Source of the DNA: Devosia sp. MC521 | GTDB taxonomy: Bacteria > Pseudomonadota > Alphaproteobacteria > Rhizobiales > Devosiaceae | DNA length: 64,000 nucleotides | Direction: 5' to 3' | NCBI RefSeq assembly: GCF_014127105.1 | Contig: NZ_CP059902.1 | Location: 248,001 to 312,000, forward strand | Shown here: positions 53,033 to 61,616 of the stretch, piece by piece | Numbering within the stretch: position 1 is the first letter of the stretch | Layout of the letters: each line of letters starts with the position of its first letter | Notes under the pieces: model-generated | Databases searched by the model: none | Told to the model about the DNA's origin: nothing | The model's input: the letters and a program-made list of their open reading frames with translations, nothing else | Made by a program: the position numbers and the translations under genes

Positions 53033-54259
53033 TTAGTTGCGGGTTTCCAAAAGCAATGCGTTGCCTTCGGTTGCCAAGGTGGCCAGACGACGCTTGCCAT
53101 CTTCAACGGCGTCGCGAATTTCTGCCGAATTCTTGGTCGAAGCTACACGCATCTCATTGATAATGGTGCGGCTTTTTTCCTGGAAGTTTACGACAGAGTC
53201 GACGAGCTTCTGAACGGCATCGGCGCGGATGGTAGGACCGTAACCGGCGCGGACAGCTTCTTCCTGAACCTTGTCACCGATTTCCGAGAGCGCTTCGAGG
53301 CTCTTGGACATGCCTTCCTTCATCGCATTCAGCGTTGCAGTGGATTCGTGCAGGCCGAACATGCCGGTGAACGAAGCCGAGAGCGCGGTGAGCACGGTTT
53401 CATTGGTCGAGAAGAACGAGATCGACTGCTGATAGACACGTTCCTTAGCGTTGGTCGTCTGCATGAGACGGGCCATCACCACTTCGGACGTGTTGTAAGA
53501 AATCGTCAGATTGTCCGAGAGGTCCTTGGCAATCTGATAGCGCTTTTCTTCGTTCTGCATTTCACGCAGACGCTCGTCGCGCGCCATTTCGAGGCGGGCG
53601 CGATCAGCAGGCGTTTCGCCGGCATAAGAGGCAAGCTCTTCAGCCGCCTTCTGCAGGATATTTTTCTTTTCTTCCAAGCGCTGTTCAGCGGTGTGCAGCA
53701 CTTCGAGCGCCATAACTTCAGACTGTTTTAGCGCGCCGCGGAAATCGCGGTAGGCTTCCAAAATGGTCTGTTCGCGGTCGATCTGATCCTTGGTGTCCTT
53801 CGACACGGTCAGATAAGTGTCGCGGATCTTGTCAAAGCGGGAAGCGATGTCGCCGCGGCTAACCTTCATCCACACGTTGGAAGCGCGTTCGAGCAGGTCG
53901 ATTTTATTGTCCTGCAACTGATCGACCATTTTCTTGGCGTCGTCGCGGATAGAATCGAAACCCTTGGTGATGTCTTCGTAGCGCTCACCGATCTGCATTG
54001 CTGCCACCTGCTGGCGGACAACTTCGTTGAATGCGGAGGCCTGGCTCAGGGTGCGGCCAATCAGAATGACGCGTGTTTCATCGAGCTCGGTAATCTGAGC
54101 GAGAAGCGAGGTGATCGGCTGTTCGCCTTGTTGCTCGGGCCAAATGCCCAGATCGCGGATCGCGTTCACTGCTTTATCAAGATACTGCAAAGGCTTCTCG
54201 GTGAGCGCAGTCATCGCATTCGCCTGGGTCGCAGTGGCAGTGGTGGCTGGGTCAGTCAT
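53033..54259 (-). CDS. TelA-like coiled-coil protein
   Basis: 408 residues from ATG 54259; ATG 54268 is in frame but AGGA would touch it, so the later start is better. Almost all helical and charged, with long coiled coils. The order of helices, the central AYRDFRGALKQSEVMALEV, and the end TIRADAVQKLVDSVVNFQEK are like TelA (toxic anion resistance) proteins, but the match is by general look only. No signal or membrane segment. First gene of the operon with DUF6384. Confidence 0.7.
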   Translation of the reverse strand: MTDPATTATATQANAMTALTEKPLQYLDKAVNAIRDLGIWPEQQGEQPITSLLAQITELDETRVILIGRTLSQASAFNEVVRQQVAAMQIGERYEDITKGFDSIRDDAKKMVDQLQDNKIDLLERASNVWMKVSRGDIASRFDKIRDTYLTVSKDTKDQIDREQTILEAYRDFRGALKQSEVMALEVLHTAEQRLEEKKNILQKAAEELASYAGETPADRARLEMARDERLREMQNEEKRYQIAKDLSDNLTISYNTSEVVMARLMQTTNAKERVYQQSISFFSTNETVLTALSASFTGMFGLHESTATLNAMKEGMSKSLEALSEIGDKVQEEAVRAGYGPTIRADAVQKLVDSVVNFQEKSRTIINEMRVASTKNSAEIRDAVEDGKRRLATLATEGNALLLETRN

Positions 54260-54470
54260 ATCTGGCATTCCTCGCTAAGCGGGCTCGTAGGCATACCGCC
54301 GTTCACTCCTGATGGGACTCTCATACGGCAACATCAAAGCAAGACAATTGCAACGTGTGCTGGTCCCAACTATTTACCCGATATTGGTGCGAAAAAGACG
54401 CACGTAAAGAGTGCGGTTGCGGACAATTTTATCCGTGCGCCTGCCAAGCCAACAAAAGGACGCGATTGAG

Positions 54471-54947
54471 ATGGATTTTGGTGGTCGATATCGTATCGAA
54501 GCGTCGCGCTCGGCAGTGTGGACAGCGCTCAACAATCCAGAAGTGCTGAAGGCCGCGATTCCGGGGTGCAGCTTTATCGAATGGTCTGGTCCGTCCACGC
54601 TGGACATGGCCATCGCGGTCAATCTTGGCGTTATGAAGCCCAGCTTTAAAGGCGAGCTGTCGTTGTCTAACGTCGATGTGGCACGCAATTACACGCTCTC
54701 TGGCAAGGGTAAGGGCGGGTTCATGGGCCTAGCGGAAGGCGCAGCGGACATTTCGCTGGCCGATGATGGCGACGCCACGATCCTGCAATTTACCGCGCAG
54801 GGCGGCGCTTCAGGGCAGATTATGAAGCTTGGAAAGGCTTTGATCGGCAATTCCGCTCAAAAGATTATTGATGGATTTTTCGAGCGCTTCGCAACGGCGA
54901 TGGGTGCCGAAATTACCGCCCTCACGCCGCCAACTGAAGCGCGTTAA
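54471..54947 (+). CDS. CoxG/SRPBCC-family protein
   Basis: 158 residues from ATG 54471. The opening GGRYRIEASRSAVWTALNNP, then AAIPGCSFIEW and SGKGKGGFMGLAEGAADISL, are those of the CO-dehydrogenase subunit G (CoxG) family, a START-like fold that binds hydrophobic ligands or helps place molybdenum hydroxylases at the membrane. No such hydroxylase is nearby, so the partner is unknown. Confidence 0.9.
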   Translation: MDFGGRYRIEASRSAVWTALNNPEVLKAAIPGCSFIEWSGPSTLDMAIAVNLGVMKPSFKGELSLSNVDVARNYTLSGKGKGGFMGLAEGAADISLADDGDATILQFTAQGGASGQIMKLGKALIGNSAQKIIDGFFERFATAMGAEITALTPPTEAR

Positions 54948-55048
54948 CGCGTTCTTAACCCTGCGGAAATCGAGCGGGTTTTGGACATGATTTCGCCCCG
55001 CGGTAGCAAGTAGGGGTAAAGCCCCGAGCTTCTATTGTAGATTCTGTC

Positions 55049-55171
55049 ATGTCCACACACTCCCGCGATAGTCTCGCGCTCTATGCAATCGCCGCTTTGG
55101 CTGTGGTGGTAACGCTTTATGGCGACCTAGGACTAGGCGCGCTGTTCGAGGCAATATTGGCGCGCTGGTAA
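55049..55171 (+). CDS. Possible small membrane protein
   Basis: 40 codons from ATG 55049, with one hydrophobic segment (LYAIAALAVVVTLYG). The ribosome site is poor. It lies alone in the gap before the nucleoside operon. Confidence 0.4.
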   Translation: MSTHSRDSLALYAIAALAVVVTLYGDLGLGALFEAILARW

Positions 55172-55183
55172 TTGACGGTAGAG

Positions 55184-55229
55184 AATTTAAGCATTTTCAG
55201 CAATTTGCGTGAGCAAATGCCTTAAATTT
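55184..55229. promoter_or_regulatory. Long inverted repeat upstream of the nucleoside operon
   Basis: AATTTAAGCATTT (from 55184) pairs with AAATGCCTTAAATT (55215-55228) with one bulged base and a 17-18 base loop. It lies about 130 bases before the binding-protein start and may be the operator or a leader hairpin. Confidence 0.45.
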
Positions 55230-55360
55230 GACCAGCTGGAAAAGATTCTACGAGTTTCCTATTGCTTGGAACTGGATTGCACGATTTTATCCCCTCTTAG
55301 CGCATCCATACCTGTGGCGAAGGGGCCCAGTTGGTATGCTGCACAGGGAGAAAGAACTCG

Positions 55361-56362
55361 ATGAAAATCTCGACCCTCACCAAAGCTATCGCTGGCGGCG
55401 TTGCAATGAGCGCTCTGTTGGCCGGTGCAGCCTTCGCTGACGGCGCTCTCGTCTATGACGGCGGCGGTAAGTTCGATAAGTCGTTCAACGAAGCAGCCTA
55501 TAACGGCGCTGAAAAGTTCAAGGCTGAAGGCGGCGCCTATCAGGACTTGGAAATTTCGGGCGACGCGCAGCGTGAGCAGGCCGTGCGCCAGTTCGCTTCG
55601 CGCGGCAACAACCCGATCGTGCTTCCGGGCTTCTCGTGGGAAACTGCACTGCGTGCGGTGGCTCCAGACTTCCCAGACACCAAGTTCACCATCATCGACA
55701 CCGTCGTTGACCTGCCGAACGTTCAGTCTGTTGTCTTTGAAGAGCCACAGGGTTCGTACCTCGTCGGTATCTTGGCTGCGATGCAGTCCAAGAGCGGCAA
55801 GGTTGGCGTGATCCCAGCGTTCAACTTCGACCTGCTTGACGCATTTGCTTGCGGCTACGCACAGGGCGCCAAGTCGGTTAACCCAGACATCGAAGTCATC
55901 AAGACTTATGTCGGCACCGGCTTTGAAGCCTTCAACGATCCGGGCAAGGCAACCGAAGTTGCAAAGTCCCAGCTTGATCAGGGCGTAGACGTTGTCTTCC
56001 AGGTTGCTGGTGGCGCAGGCGCAGGCGTGCTGCAGGCAGCAGCTGACGCTGGCAAGTGGTCCATCGGCGTGGACAGCAACCAGAACCACCTGCATCCAGG
56101 TTCGGTTCTGACTTCGATGCTCAAGCGCGTTGACGTTGCTGCTTACAATGCCATGAAGGGCGTTGAAGACGGTACCTGGGCTCCAGGTCTGATCACTCTT
56201 GGTCTGGCTGAAGAAGGTGTTGGTGCAGCATTTGACGATAACAATGCTTCGCTGATCACTCCGGAAATGAAGGCAGCTGTCGAAAAGGCCACTGCTGACA
56301 TTATCTCTGGCGCTGTTGTTGTTCACGACAGCCGTACCGACAAGACCTGCCCAGCCCTTTAA
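55361..56362 (+). CDS. BMP-family nucleoside-binding protein
   Basis: 333 residues. Signal peptide ending AGAAFA. The family blocks LVYDGGGKFDKSFNEAAYNG (about 29-48), ISGDAQREQAVRQFASRGNN and VFQVAGGAGAGVLQAA identify the BMP/PnrA group, which bind purine or pyrimidine nucleosides. No lipobox, so it is a free periplasmic protein. First gene of an operon with ATPase, two permeases, cdd, deoC and an aldehyde dehydrogenase. Confidence 0.95.
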   Translation: MKISTLTKAIAGGVAMSALLAGAAFADGALVYDGGGKFDKSFNEAAYNGAEKFKAEGGAYQDLEISGDAQREQAVRQFASRGNNPIVLPGFSWETALRAVAPDFPDTKFTIIDTVVDLPNVQSVVFEEPQGSYLVGILAAMQSKSGKVGVIPAFNFDLLDAFACGYAQGAKSVNPDIEVIKTYVGTGFEAFNDPGKATEVAKSQLDQGVDVVFQVAGGAGAGVLQAAADAGKWSIGVDSNQNHLHPGSVLTSMLKRVDVAAYNAMKGVEDGTWAPGLITLGLAEEGVGAAFDDNNASLITPEMKAAVEKATADIISGAVVVHDSRTDKTCPAL

Positions 56363-56390
56363 GACCTACAAGTGAGGTCAGGGCTGAGCC

Positions 56391-58058
56391 ATGACTAATC
56401 TGAACTCTCATAATGCTCAGCGGCCCGAAAGGGCCGCTGACACCTCGCTCGCAATTGAGCTGAGCAAGATCAACAAACACTTCGGTGCGGTTCACGCGAA
56501 CCGAGACATCGACCTGGCCATCAGGCGCGGTACGGTGCACGGCATCGTTGGCGAGAATGGCGCTGGCAAGTCGACACTGATGTCAATCCTATATGGCTTT
56601 TACACTGCTGACAGCGGAGAGATCCGCGTTAACGGCGTGGCCCATTCCATCACCGATAGTCGCCACGCTTTGGCGCTCGGCATTGGCATGGTGCACCAGC
56701 ACTTCATGCTGGTGGATAATTTTACAGTTTTAGAGAACATCGTATTGGGGGCCGAGGACTCGGCATTCCTCAAACCTTCGCTCAACAAGGCGCGTGACCA
56801 GCTTAAGGCGCTTGCACGCGACTATGGGCTTGAAGTTGACCCCGATGCGATTGTCGAAAATCTCTCGGTTGGGCAGCAGCAGCGCGTCGAAATTTTGAAG
56901 GCGCTGTATCGCGGTGCCGAGACGCTCATTCTCGACGAGCCGACGGGCGTGTTGACGCCAGCCGAAGCGGACCATCTGTTCCGCATTCTCGAAAAGCTGC
57001 GTGCCGAAGGCAAAACCATCATTTTGATCACGCACAAGCTGCGTGAGATCATGGCCATTACCGACGAAGTCTCGGTTATGCGCCAAGGATCGATGGTCCA
57101 AACACTCAAGACCGCTGATACCTCGCCTGAACAGCTCGCCGAGCTGATGGTGGGGCGTCGCGTCTTGCTGCGCGTAGAGAAGGGTCCGGCCAATCCGGGT
57201 AAGGTTATGCTTGAAGTGCAGAACCTGATCGTCACCGACGATTTCAAGGTTCCACGCGTCAAGAACGTCTCCTTCCAAATCCGTGCGGGCGAAATCGTCG
57301 GCATCGCGGGTGTGGCGGGTAATGGGCAATCGGAGTTGCTCGAATCTATCGCCGGCATGCGCGACCAACTCGGCGGTCAGGTGCTGGTTAATGGCAAGCC
57401 GCTCTCGCTTGAAGGCGATGACGGGGCAGCGCGGGCGCGCCTAGCGGGCCTAGCGCACGTTCCGGAAGATCGTCTGCGCATGGGGCTCGTGACCCAGTTC
57501 TCCGCTTGGGAAAACGCGATTTTGGGCTATCAGAACACCTATGGTTCTGGCCTTAGCCTCGACATCAAAAAAGCACGCGAAACGGCAGAAGCTTACGTTA
57601 AGAAATTTGACGTGCGCCCGGCCGATCTGGATCTCAAGACAGCTAATTTCTCCGGTGGCAATCAGCAGAAGATTGTCCTTGCCCGTGAAATGGAGCGCGA
57701 TCCGGACGTGTTGATCGTTGGTCAGCCGACGCGCGGCGTCGACATCGGCGCGATTGAGTTTATCCATAACCAGATCATCAAAATGCGCGACGCGGGTAAG
57801 GCTATCCTGCTCGTCTCGGTGGAACTGGACGAAATCCGGTCGCTGGCCGACCGTATCCTCGTGATGTTCGACGGCCATATTGTTGGCGAAGCCGATCCCG
57901 CAACGGCGGATGAAACCGAGCTTGGCTTGTTGATGACCGGTTCGCACGCCGACCAAGTGGTTAGCGAAGCGGGCAGCTTGCCCGCGCATGAGACGCCGAT
58001 CCAGCAGACGCTGGTGCAGATGTCGCCAAAGAATAATACCGGCAGGGAGACCAACTGA
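56391..58058 (+). CDS. Nucleoside ABC transporter ATP-binding protein (NupO type)
   Basis: 555 residues with two ATPase domains in one chain, as in RbsA-like transporters. The first has Walker A GENGAGKSTLM (about 49-59), signature LSVGQQQRVEI and Walker B LILDEPTGVL; the second has a reduced Walker A (GVAGNGQSELLE), signature FSGGNQQKIVLARE and VGQPTRGVDIG, a normal feature of the type. Stop and next start overlap in TGATG. Confidence 0.95.
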   Translation: MTNLNSHNAQRPERAADTSLAIELSKINKHFGAVHANRDIDLAIRRGTVHGIVGENGAGKSTLMSILYGFYTADSGEIRVNGVAHSITDSRHALALGIGMVHQHFMLVDNFTVLENIVLGAEDSAFLKPSLNKARDQLKALARDYGLEVDPDAIVENLSVGQQQRVEILKALYRGAETLILDEPTGVLTPAEADHLFRILEKLRAEGKTIILITHKLREIMAITDEVSVMRQGSMVQTLKTADTSPEQLAELMVGRRVLLRVEKGPANPGKVMLEVQNLIVTDDFKVPRVKNVSFQIRAGEIVGIAGVAGNGQSELLESIAGMRDQLGGQVLVNGKPLSLEGDDGAARARLAGLAHVPEDRLRMGLVTQFSAWENAILGYQNTYGSGLSLDIKKARETAEAYVKKFDVRPADLDLKTANFSGGNQQKIVLAREMERDPDVLIVGQPTRGVDIGAIEFIHNQIIKMRDAGKAILLVSVELDEIRSLADRILVMFDGHIVGEADPATADETELGLLMTGSHADQVVSEAGSLPAHETPIQQTLVQMSPKNNTGRETN

Positions 58059-59146
58059 TGAACGCCTTGCCACGTTGGGCAGACGTTATGCTGCTCCCTG
58101 TTCTCAACGTCGTACTCGCCTTCCTTGTGGGCGGGCTGATCGTGCTGGCTGTGGGGCAAAATCCGCTCGAAGCCGTGCGCATCATGCTCTACGGCGCCTT
58201 TGGCTACGGCTCGGGCTTTGGCTATACGCTCTACTACACGACCGACTTTATCTTTGCCGGGCTAGCGGTTTCGCTGGCCTATCACGCGGGCCTCTTTAAC
58301 ATCGGGCCTGAAGGGCAGGCCTATGTGGGCGGTCTCGGGGTTATCCTGATCGGTCTGGCGTTCAACGGAACGCACTGGGCGATCATGTTCCCGATGATGA
58401 TCATCGCGGGGGCTATGTTTGGCGCGACTTGGGCGTTTGTGCCGGGGTATCTGCAAGCCAAGCGCGGCAGTCACATCGTTATCACGACCATCCTCTTTAA
58501 CTTCATTGCCACCTCGATGATGAGCTACATCATCTCCAAGCAATTGAAGCCTGAAGGTGTGAACTCGGACGAAAGCGCGCCGCTTGAAGCGATCACGCGC
58601 GTGCCGCAGCTGCGCACCTTTATCGAACTCTTTAAAAACTCGCCGGTGAACCTGACGTTCTTCCTCGCGCTGATCGCGCTGGTGTTCGTTTATTGGTTGG
58701 TCTGGCGCACCAAGTTTGGCTATGCGGTCCGCTCGCTCGGTGCCAATCCGGTGGCTGCGGCCTATGCCGGGATTTCCAACCAGAAGCTGATCATGATCGT
58801 CATGGCCATGGCTGGCGCTTTGGCGGCAATGGTTGCGGTCAACAATGTTGGGGGTGTGCAGGGGCGTCTGATCCTCAACTTCGTCAACGGCGCGGGCTTT
58901 GTGGGTGTGGCGGTGGCCTTTATGGGGCGCGCGCATCCAATCGGGGTTGGGCTTTCCGCGCTATTGTTCGGCATTTTGTATCAGGGCGGCCAGGAGCTGG
59001 CGTTCACCATGCCGGGGATTACCCGCGAGATGATCGTCACCATTCAGGCGCTCGTTATTCTGTTTACCGGCGCGATGGGCGACATGCTGCGCGCGCCACT
59101 GGCGCGATTGCTGACGCGATCAGCGGCTCCGGCGGGAGGTAAGTGA
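58058..59146 (+). CDS. Nucleoside ABC transporter permease 1
   Basis: 362 residues, about eight to ten membrane segments. FNIGPEGQAYVGGLGVILIG and the loop RSLGANPVAAAYAGIS are those of the NupP/RbsC-like permeases. Coupled to the ATPase gene in front and to permease 2 behind through TGATG. Confidence 0.95.
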   Translation: MNALPRWADVMLLPVLNVVLAFLVGGLIVLAVGQNPLEAVRIMLYGAFGYGSGFGYTLYYTTDFIFAGLAVSLAYHAGLFNIGPEGQAYVGGLGVILIGLAFNGTHWAIMFPMMIIAGAMFGATWAFVPGYLQAKRGSHIVITTILFNFIATSMMSYIISKQLKPEGVNSDESAPLEAITRVPQLRTFIELFKNSPVNLTFFLALIALVFVYWLVWRTKFGYAVRSLGANPVAAAYAGISNQKLIMIVMAMAGALAAMVAVNNVGGVQGRLILNFVNGAGFVGVAVAFMGRAHPIGVGLSALLFGILYQGGQELAFTMPGITREMIVTIQALVILFTGAMGDMLRAPLARLLTRSAAPAGGK

Positions 59147-60120
59147 TGGATCAGTTTATCGTCGATCTAACACTCGTCCTCGACTCCACCACCCGACTGG
59201 CCGTGCCACTGATCCTGGCCTGTTTGGCCGGGCTCTATTCAGAGCGTGCGGGCATTGTTGATATTGGCTTGGAAGGCAAGTTGCTGGCGGGCGCTTTTGC
59301 TGCCGCTGCCACAGCGGCGGTCACCGGCTCTGCTTGGCTCGGCCTGCTCGCCGGCATCGGTGCTGCGCTGGTGTTTTCGGGCATTCACGGCCTCGCCTCG
59401 ATCAACTTTAAGGGCAATCAGGCGATTTCGGGCGTGGCGCTCAACTTCCTCGCTGCGGGCCTCACCACCTTCTTGGGCCAATCCTGGTTTAAGCGCGGCG
59501 GGTATACGCCTCAGCTTTCGGGCGATCAGCGTTTTAACCCCATCACCCTGCCGTTTGCGGAAGAGTTGAAGGGTGTCCCTGTTATCGGTCAGATCTACAA
59601 TGAGCTGATTTCGGGCCATAACATCATCACCTATTTCGCCTTCATCGCCGTTCCGGTGACGGCTTGGGTGTTGTTCCGAACGCGATTTGGCCTGCGTCTT
59701 CGCGCCGTGGGCGAAAACCCCAAGGCGATTGATACGGCCGGGATTTCGGTGACGCGTCTGCGCTATCAGGCGCTGATCATCACGGCAGTTCTGGTGGGTA
59801 TTGGCGGCGCTTATCTCTCGATTGCGCAGTCGGCTGGGTTCAACAACAATATGTCGGCGGGCCGAGGCTATATTGCTCTGGCAGCACTGATCTTTGCCAA
59901 ATGGCGTCCGGGCCCAGCTCTGCTGGTGTGCTTGATGTTCGGCTTCCTTGATGCGGTACAGTTCCGTATTCAGGGGCAGGTCTTCCCGATCATTGGCGAG
60001 GTGCCGGTGCAGGCCATTCAGGCTCTGCCCTACATCCTTACCGTCATTCTTCTTGCCGGTTTTGTCGGTCGCGCCGTGGCTCCAAAGGCTTCGGGCATTC
60101 CCTACACCAAGGAGCGCTAG
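59146..60120 (+). CDS. Nucleoside ABC transporter permease 2
   Basis: 324 residues from ATG 59146, overlapping the stop before it; GTG 59143 is also in frame. Membrane protein with YSERAGIVDIGLEGKLLAGA and RAVGENPKAIDTAGISVTRL, the NupQ-type partner of permease 1. Confidence 0.95.
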   Translation: MDQFIVDLTLVLDSTTRLAVPLILACLAGLYSERAGIVDIGLEGKLLAGAFAAAATAAVTGSAWLGLLAGIGAALVFSGIHGLASINFKGNQAISGVALNFLAAGLTTFLGQSWFKRGGYTPQLSGDQRFNPITLPFAEELKGVPVIGQIYNELISGHNIITYFAFIAVPVTAWVLFRTRFGLRLRAVGENPKAIDTAGISVTRLRYQALIITAVLVGIGGAYLSIAQSAGFNNNMSAGRGYIALAALIFAKWRPGPALLVCLMFGFLDAVQFRIQGQVFPIIGEVPVQAIQALPYILTVILLAGFVGRAVAPKASGIPYTKER

Positions 60121-60144
60121 CCGTAAGGCTGGCGCAATTTGCCA

Positions 60145-60555
60145 ATGTCTCTGTCTGAAAACGATAAGGCCCTGTTCGCGGCAGCCGAAGCGGTTCGCGG
60201 CAAGGCCTATGCGCCCTATTCCAACTTTCACGTTGGTGCGGCCATTCTGGCCGATGACGGCAAGATTTACTCTGGCTGCAATATCGAGAACGCCTCCTAT
60301 CCGGTCGGCAATTGCGCTGAGCCCAGCGCTATTGCGGCCATGATTGCTGGCGGCGGCAAACGTATTCAGCGCATCTATGTCACGGGTCCCGGCGTTACCC
60401 CAGTGACACCCTGCGGCGCTTGCCGCCAGCGTATTCGCGAGTTCGCCGATCTCGATGTGGAAGTGATTTCACACGGCGTTGACGGAACGCCACTGGTGCA
60501 GACGCTGGAACAGCTGTTGCCACATAGTTTTGGCCCGGCGTTTTTGGGCCGCTAA
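60145..60555 (+). CDS. cdd: Cytidine deaminase
   Basis: 136 residues from ATG 60145. Turns cytidine and deoxycytidine to uridine forms. Zinc site: NCAEPSAIAAMIA (Cys and Glu) and PCGACRQRIREF (two Cys). YAPYSNFHVGAA at the start is the substrate loop. It fits a job directly after nucleoside uptake. Confidence 0.96.
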   Translation: MSLSENDKALFAAAEAVRGKAYAPYSNFHVGAAILADDGKIYSGCNIENASYPVGNCAEPSAIAAMIAGGGKRIQRIYVTGPGVTPVTPCGACRQRIREFADLDVEVISHGVDGTPLVQTLEQLLPHSFGPAFLGR

Positions 60556-60612
60556 CGCATACGGACGCGTTTTGTCCGAACCAGTAGGGGGACTGCCCCT
60601 TAAGGAGGAGCT

Positions 60613-61602
60613 ATGAGCCTCAAAGTTGTCGACGCTTCGACGTCGCATCCGGCCCACAAGCGCAACCCCGGCTTTGCTCTCGACCTCGATTGGGTCGAAC
60701 GCGTTCGCATGAACCGTTCGGCACTCGAACGCCGCGCCAACTCCATCGGGGCGCGACGGACGGTGAAGAAGGATTATCAGCTCGCTTGGCTGCTCAAGGC
60801 GATCACCATGATCGACCTGACAACGCTCAACTCTGACGATACGCCAGCGCGCGTCGAGCGCCTCTGCGCTAAGGCTCGTAAGCCACTGCGCGCGGATATC
60901 GTCGAAAAGCTGGGCGTGCAAGATTTGCGTATTCTGCCCGGCGCAGTTTGCGTCTACCACACCTTTGTCAAAACCGCCGTCGAAGCGCTCGAAGGCACGG
61001 GCATTCCTGTTGCGGCGGTGTCGACCGGCTTTCCGCATGGTCTGGCACCGGTCCACACCAAGATTGCCGAGATCGAAGCGTCGGTTAAAGACGGTGCTGA
61101 GGAAATCGACATCGTCATCGAGCGCGGCATGGTTCTGCGCGGCGATTGGCAGGCGCTTTATGATCAGGTCCGCGCTTTCCGCAAGGCCTGTGGCGATGCG
61201 CATATCAAAACCATTTTGGGCACGGGTGAGCTGGCAACGCAGACCAATGTCGCGAAGGCTTCGCTCGTTTGTATGCTGGCAGGGGCTGATTTCATCAAAA
61301 CCTCGACCGGCAAGGAAAAGGTCAATGCTGACCTTGTGACCTCCTTGTCGATGATCCGCATGATCCGCTGGTTTGCCGAAGAGACCGGTATTGAGATTGG
61401 CTATAAGCCTGCAGGCGGGATTTCGACGGCTGGCGATGCGCTCAAATATATGGCGCTGATGAAGGAGGAGTTGGGCAATCAATGGTTGCAACCGCACCTC
61501 TTCCGCTTTGGGGCGTCGAGCTTGCTCACCGACATTGAACGGCAGCTGGAGCATGGCCTCACTGGCCATTACGCCGCCGACTACCGCCAGCCTTTGGTTT
61601 GA
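60613..61602 (+). CDS. deoC: Deoxyribose-phosphate aldolase
   Basis: 329 residues with AAGGAGGAG before ATG 60613. Splits deoxyribose-5-phosphate to acetaldehyde and glyceraldehyde-3-phosphate. The active parts include MIDLTTLNSDDTPARVERLC, VCVYHTFV, EEIDIVIERG, KTILGTGEL and the Schiff-base lysine in ADFIKTSTGKEKVNA (about 240); the second lysine is in GYKPAGGIST. The length is that of the longer alphaproteobacterial/animal form. Confidence 0.96.
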   Translation: MSLKVVDASTSHPAHKRNPGFALDLDWVERVRMNRSALERRANSIGARRTVKKDYQLAWLLKAITMIDLTTLNSDDTPARVERLCAKARKPLRADIVEKLGVQDLRILPGAVCVYHTFVKTAVEALEGTGIPVAAVSTGFPHGLAPVHTKIAEIEASVKDGAEEIDIVIERGMVLRGDWQALYDQVRAFRKACGDAHIKTILGTGELATQTNVAKASLVCMLAGADFIKTSTGKEKVNADLVTSLSMIRMIRWFAEETGIEIGYKPAGGISTAGDALKYMALMKEELGNQWLQPHLFRFGASSLLTDIERQLEHGLTGHYAADYRQPLV

Positions 61603-61616
61603 GGATTTTTGCACCC

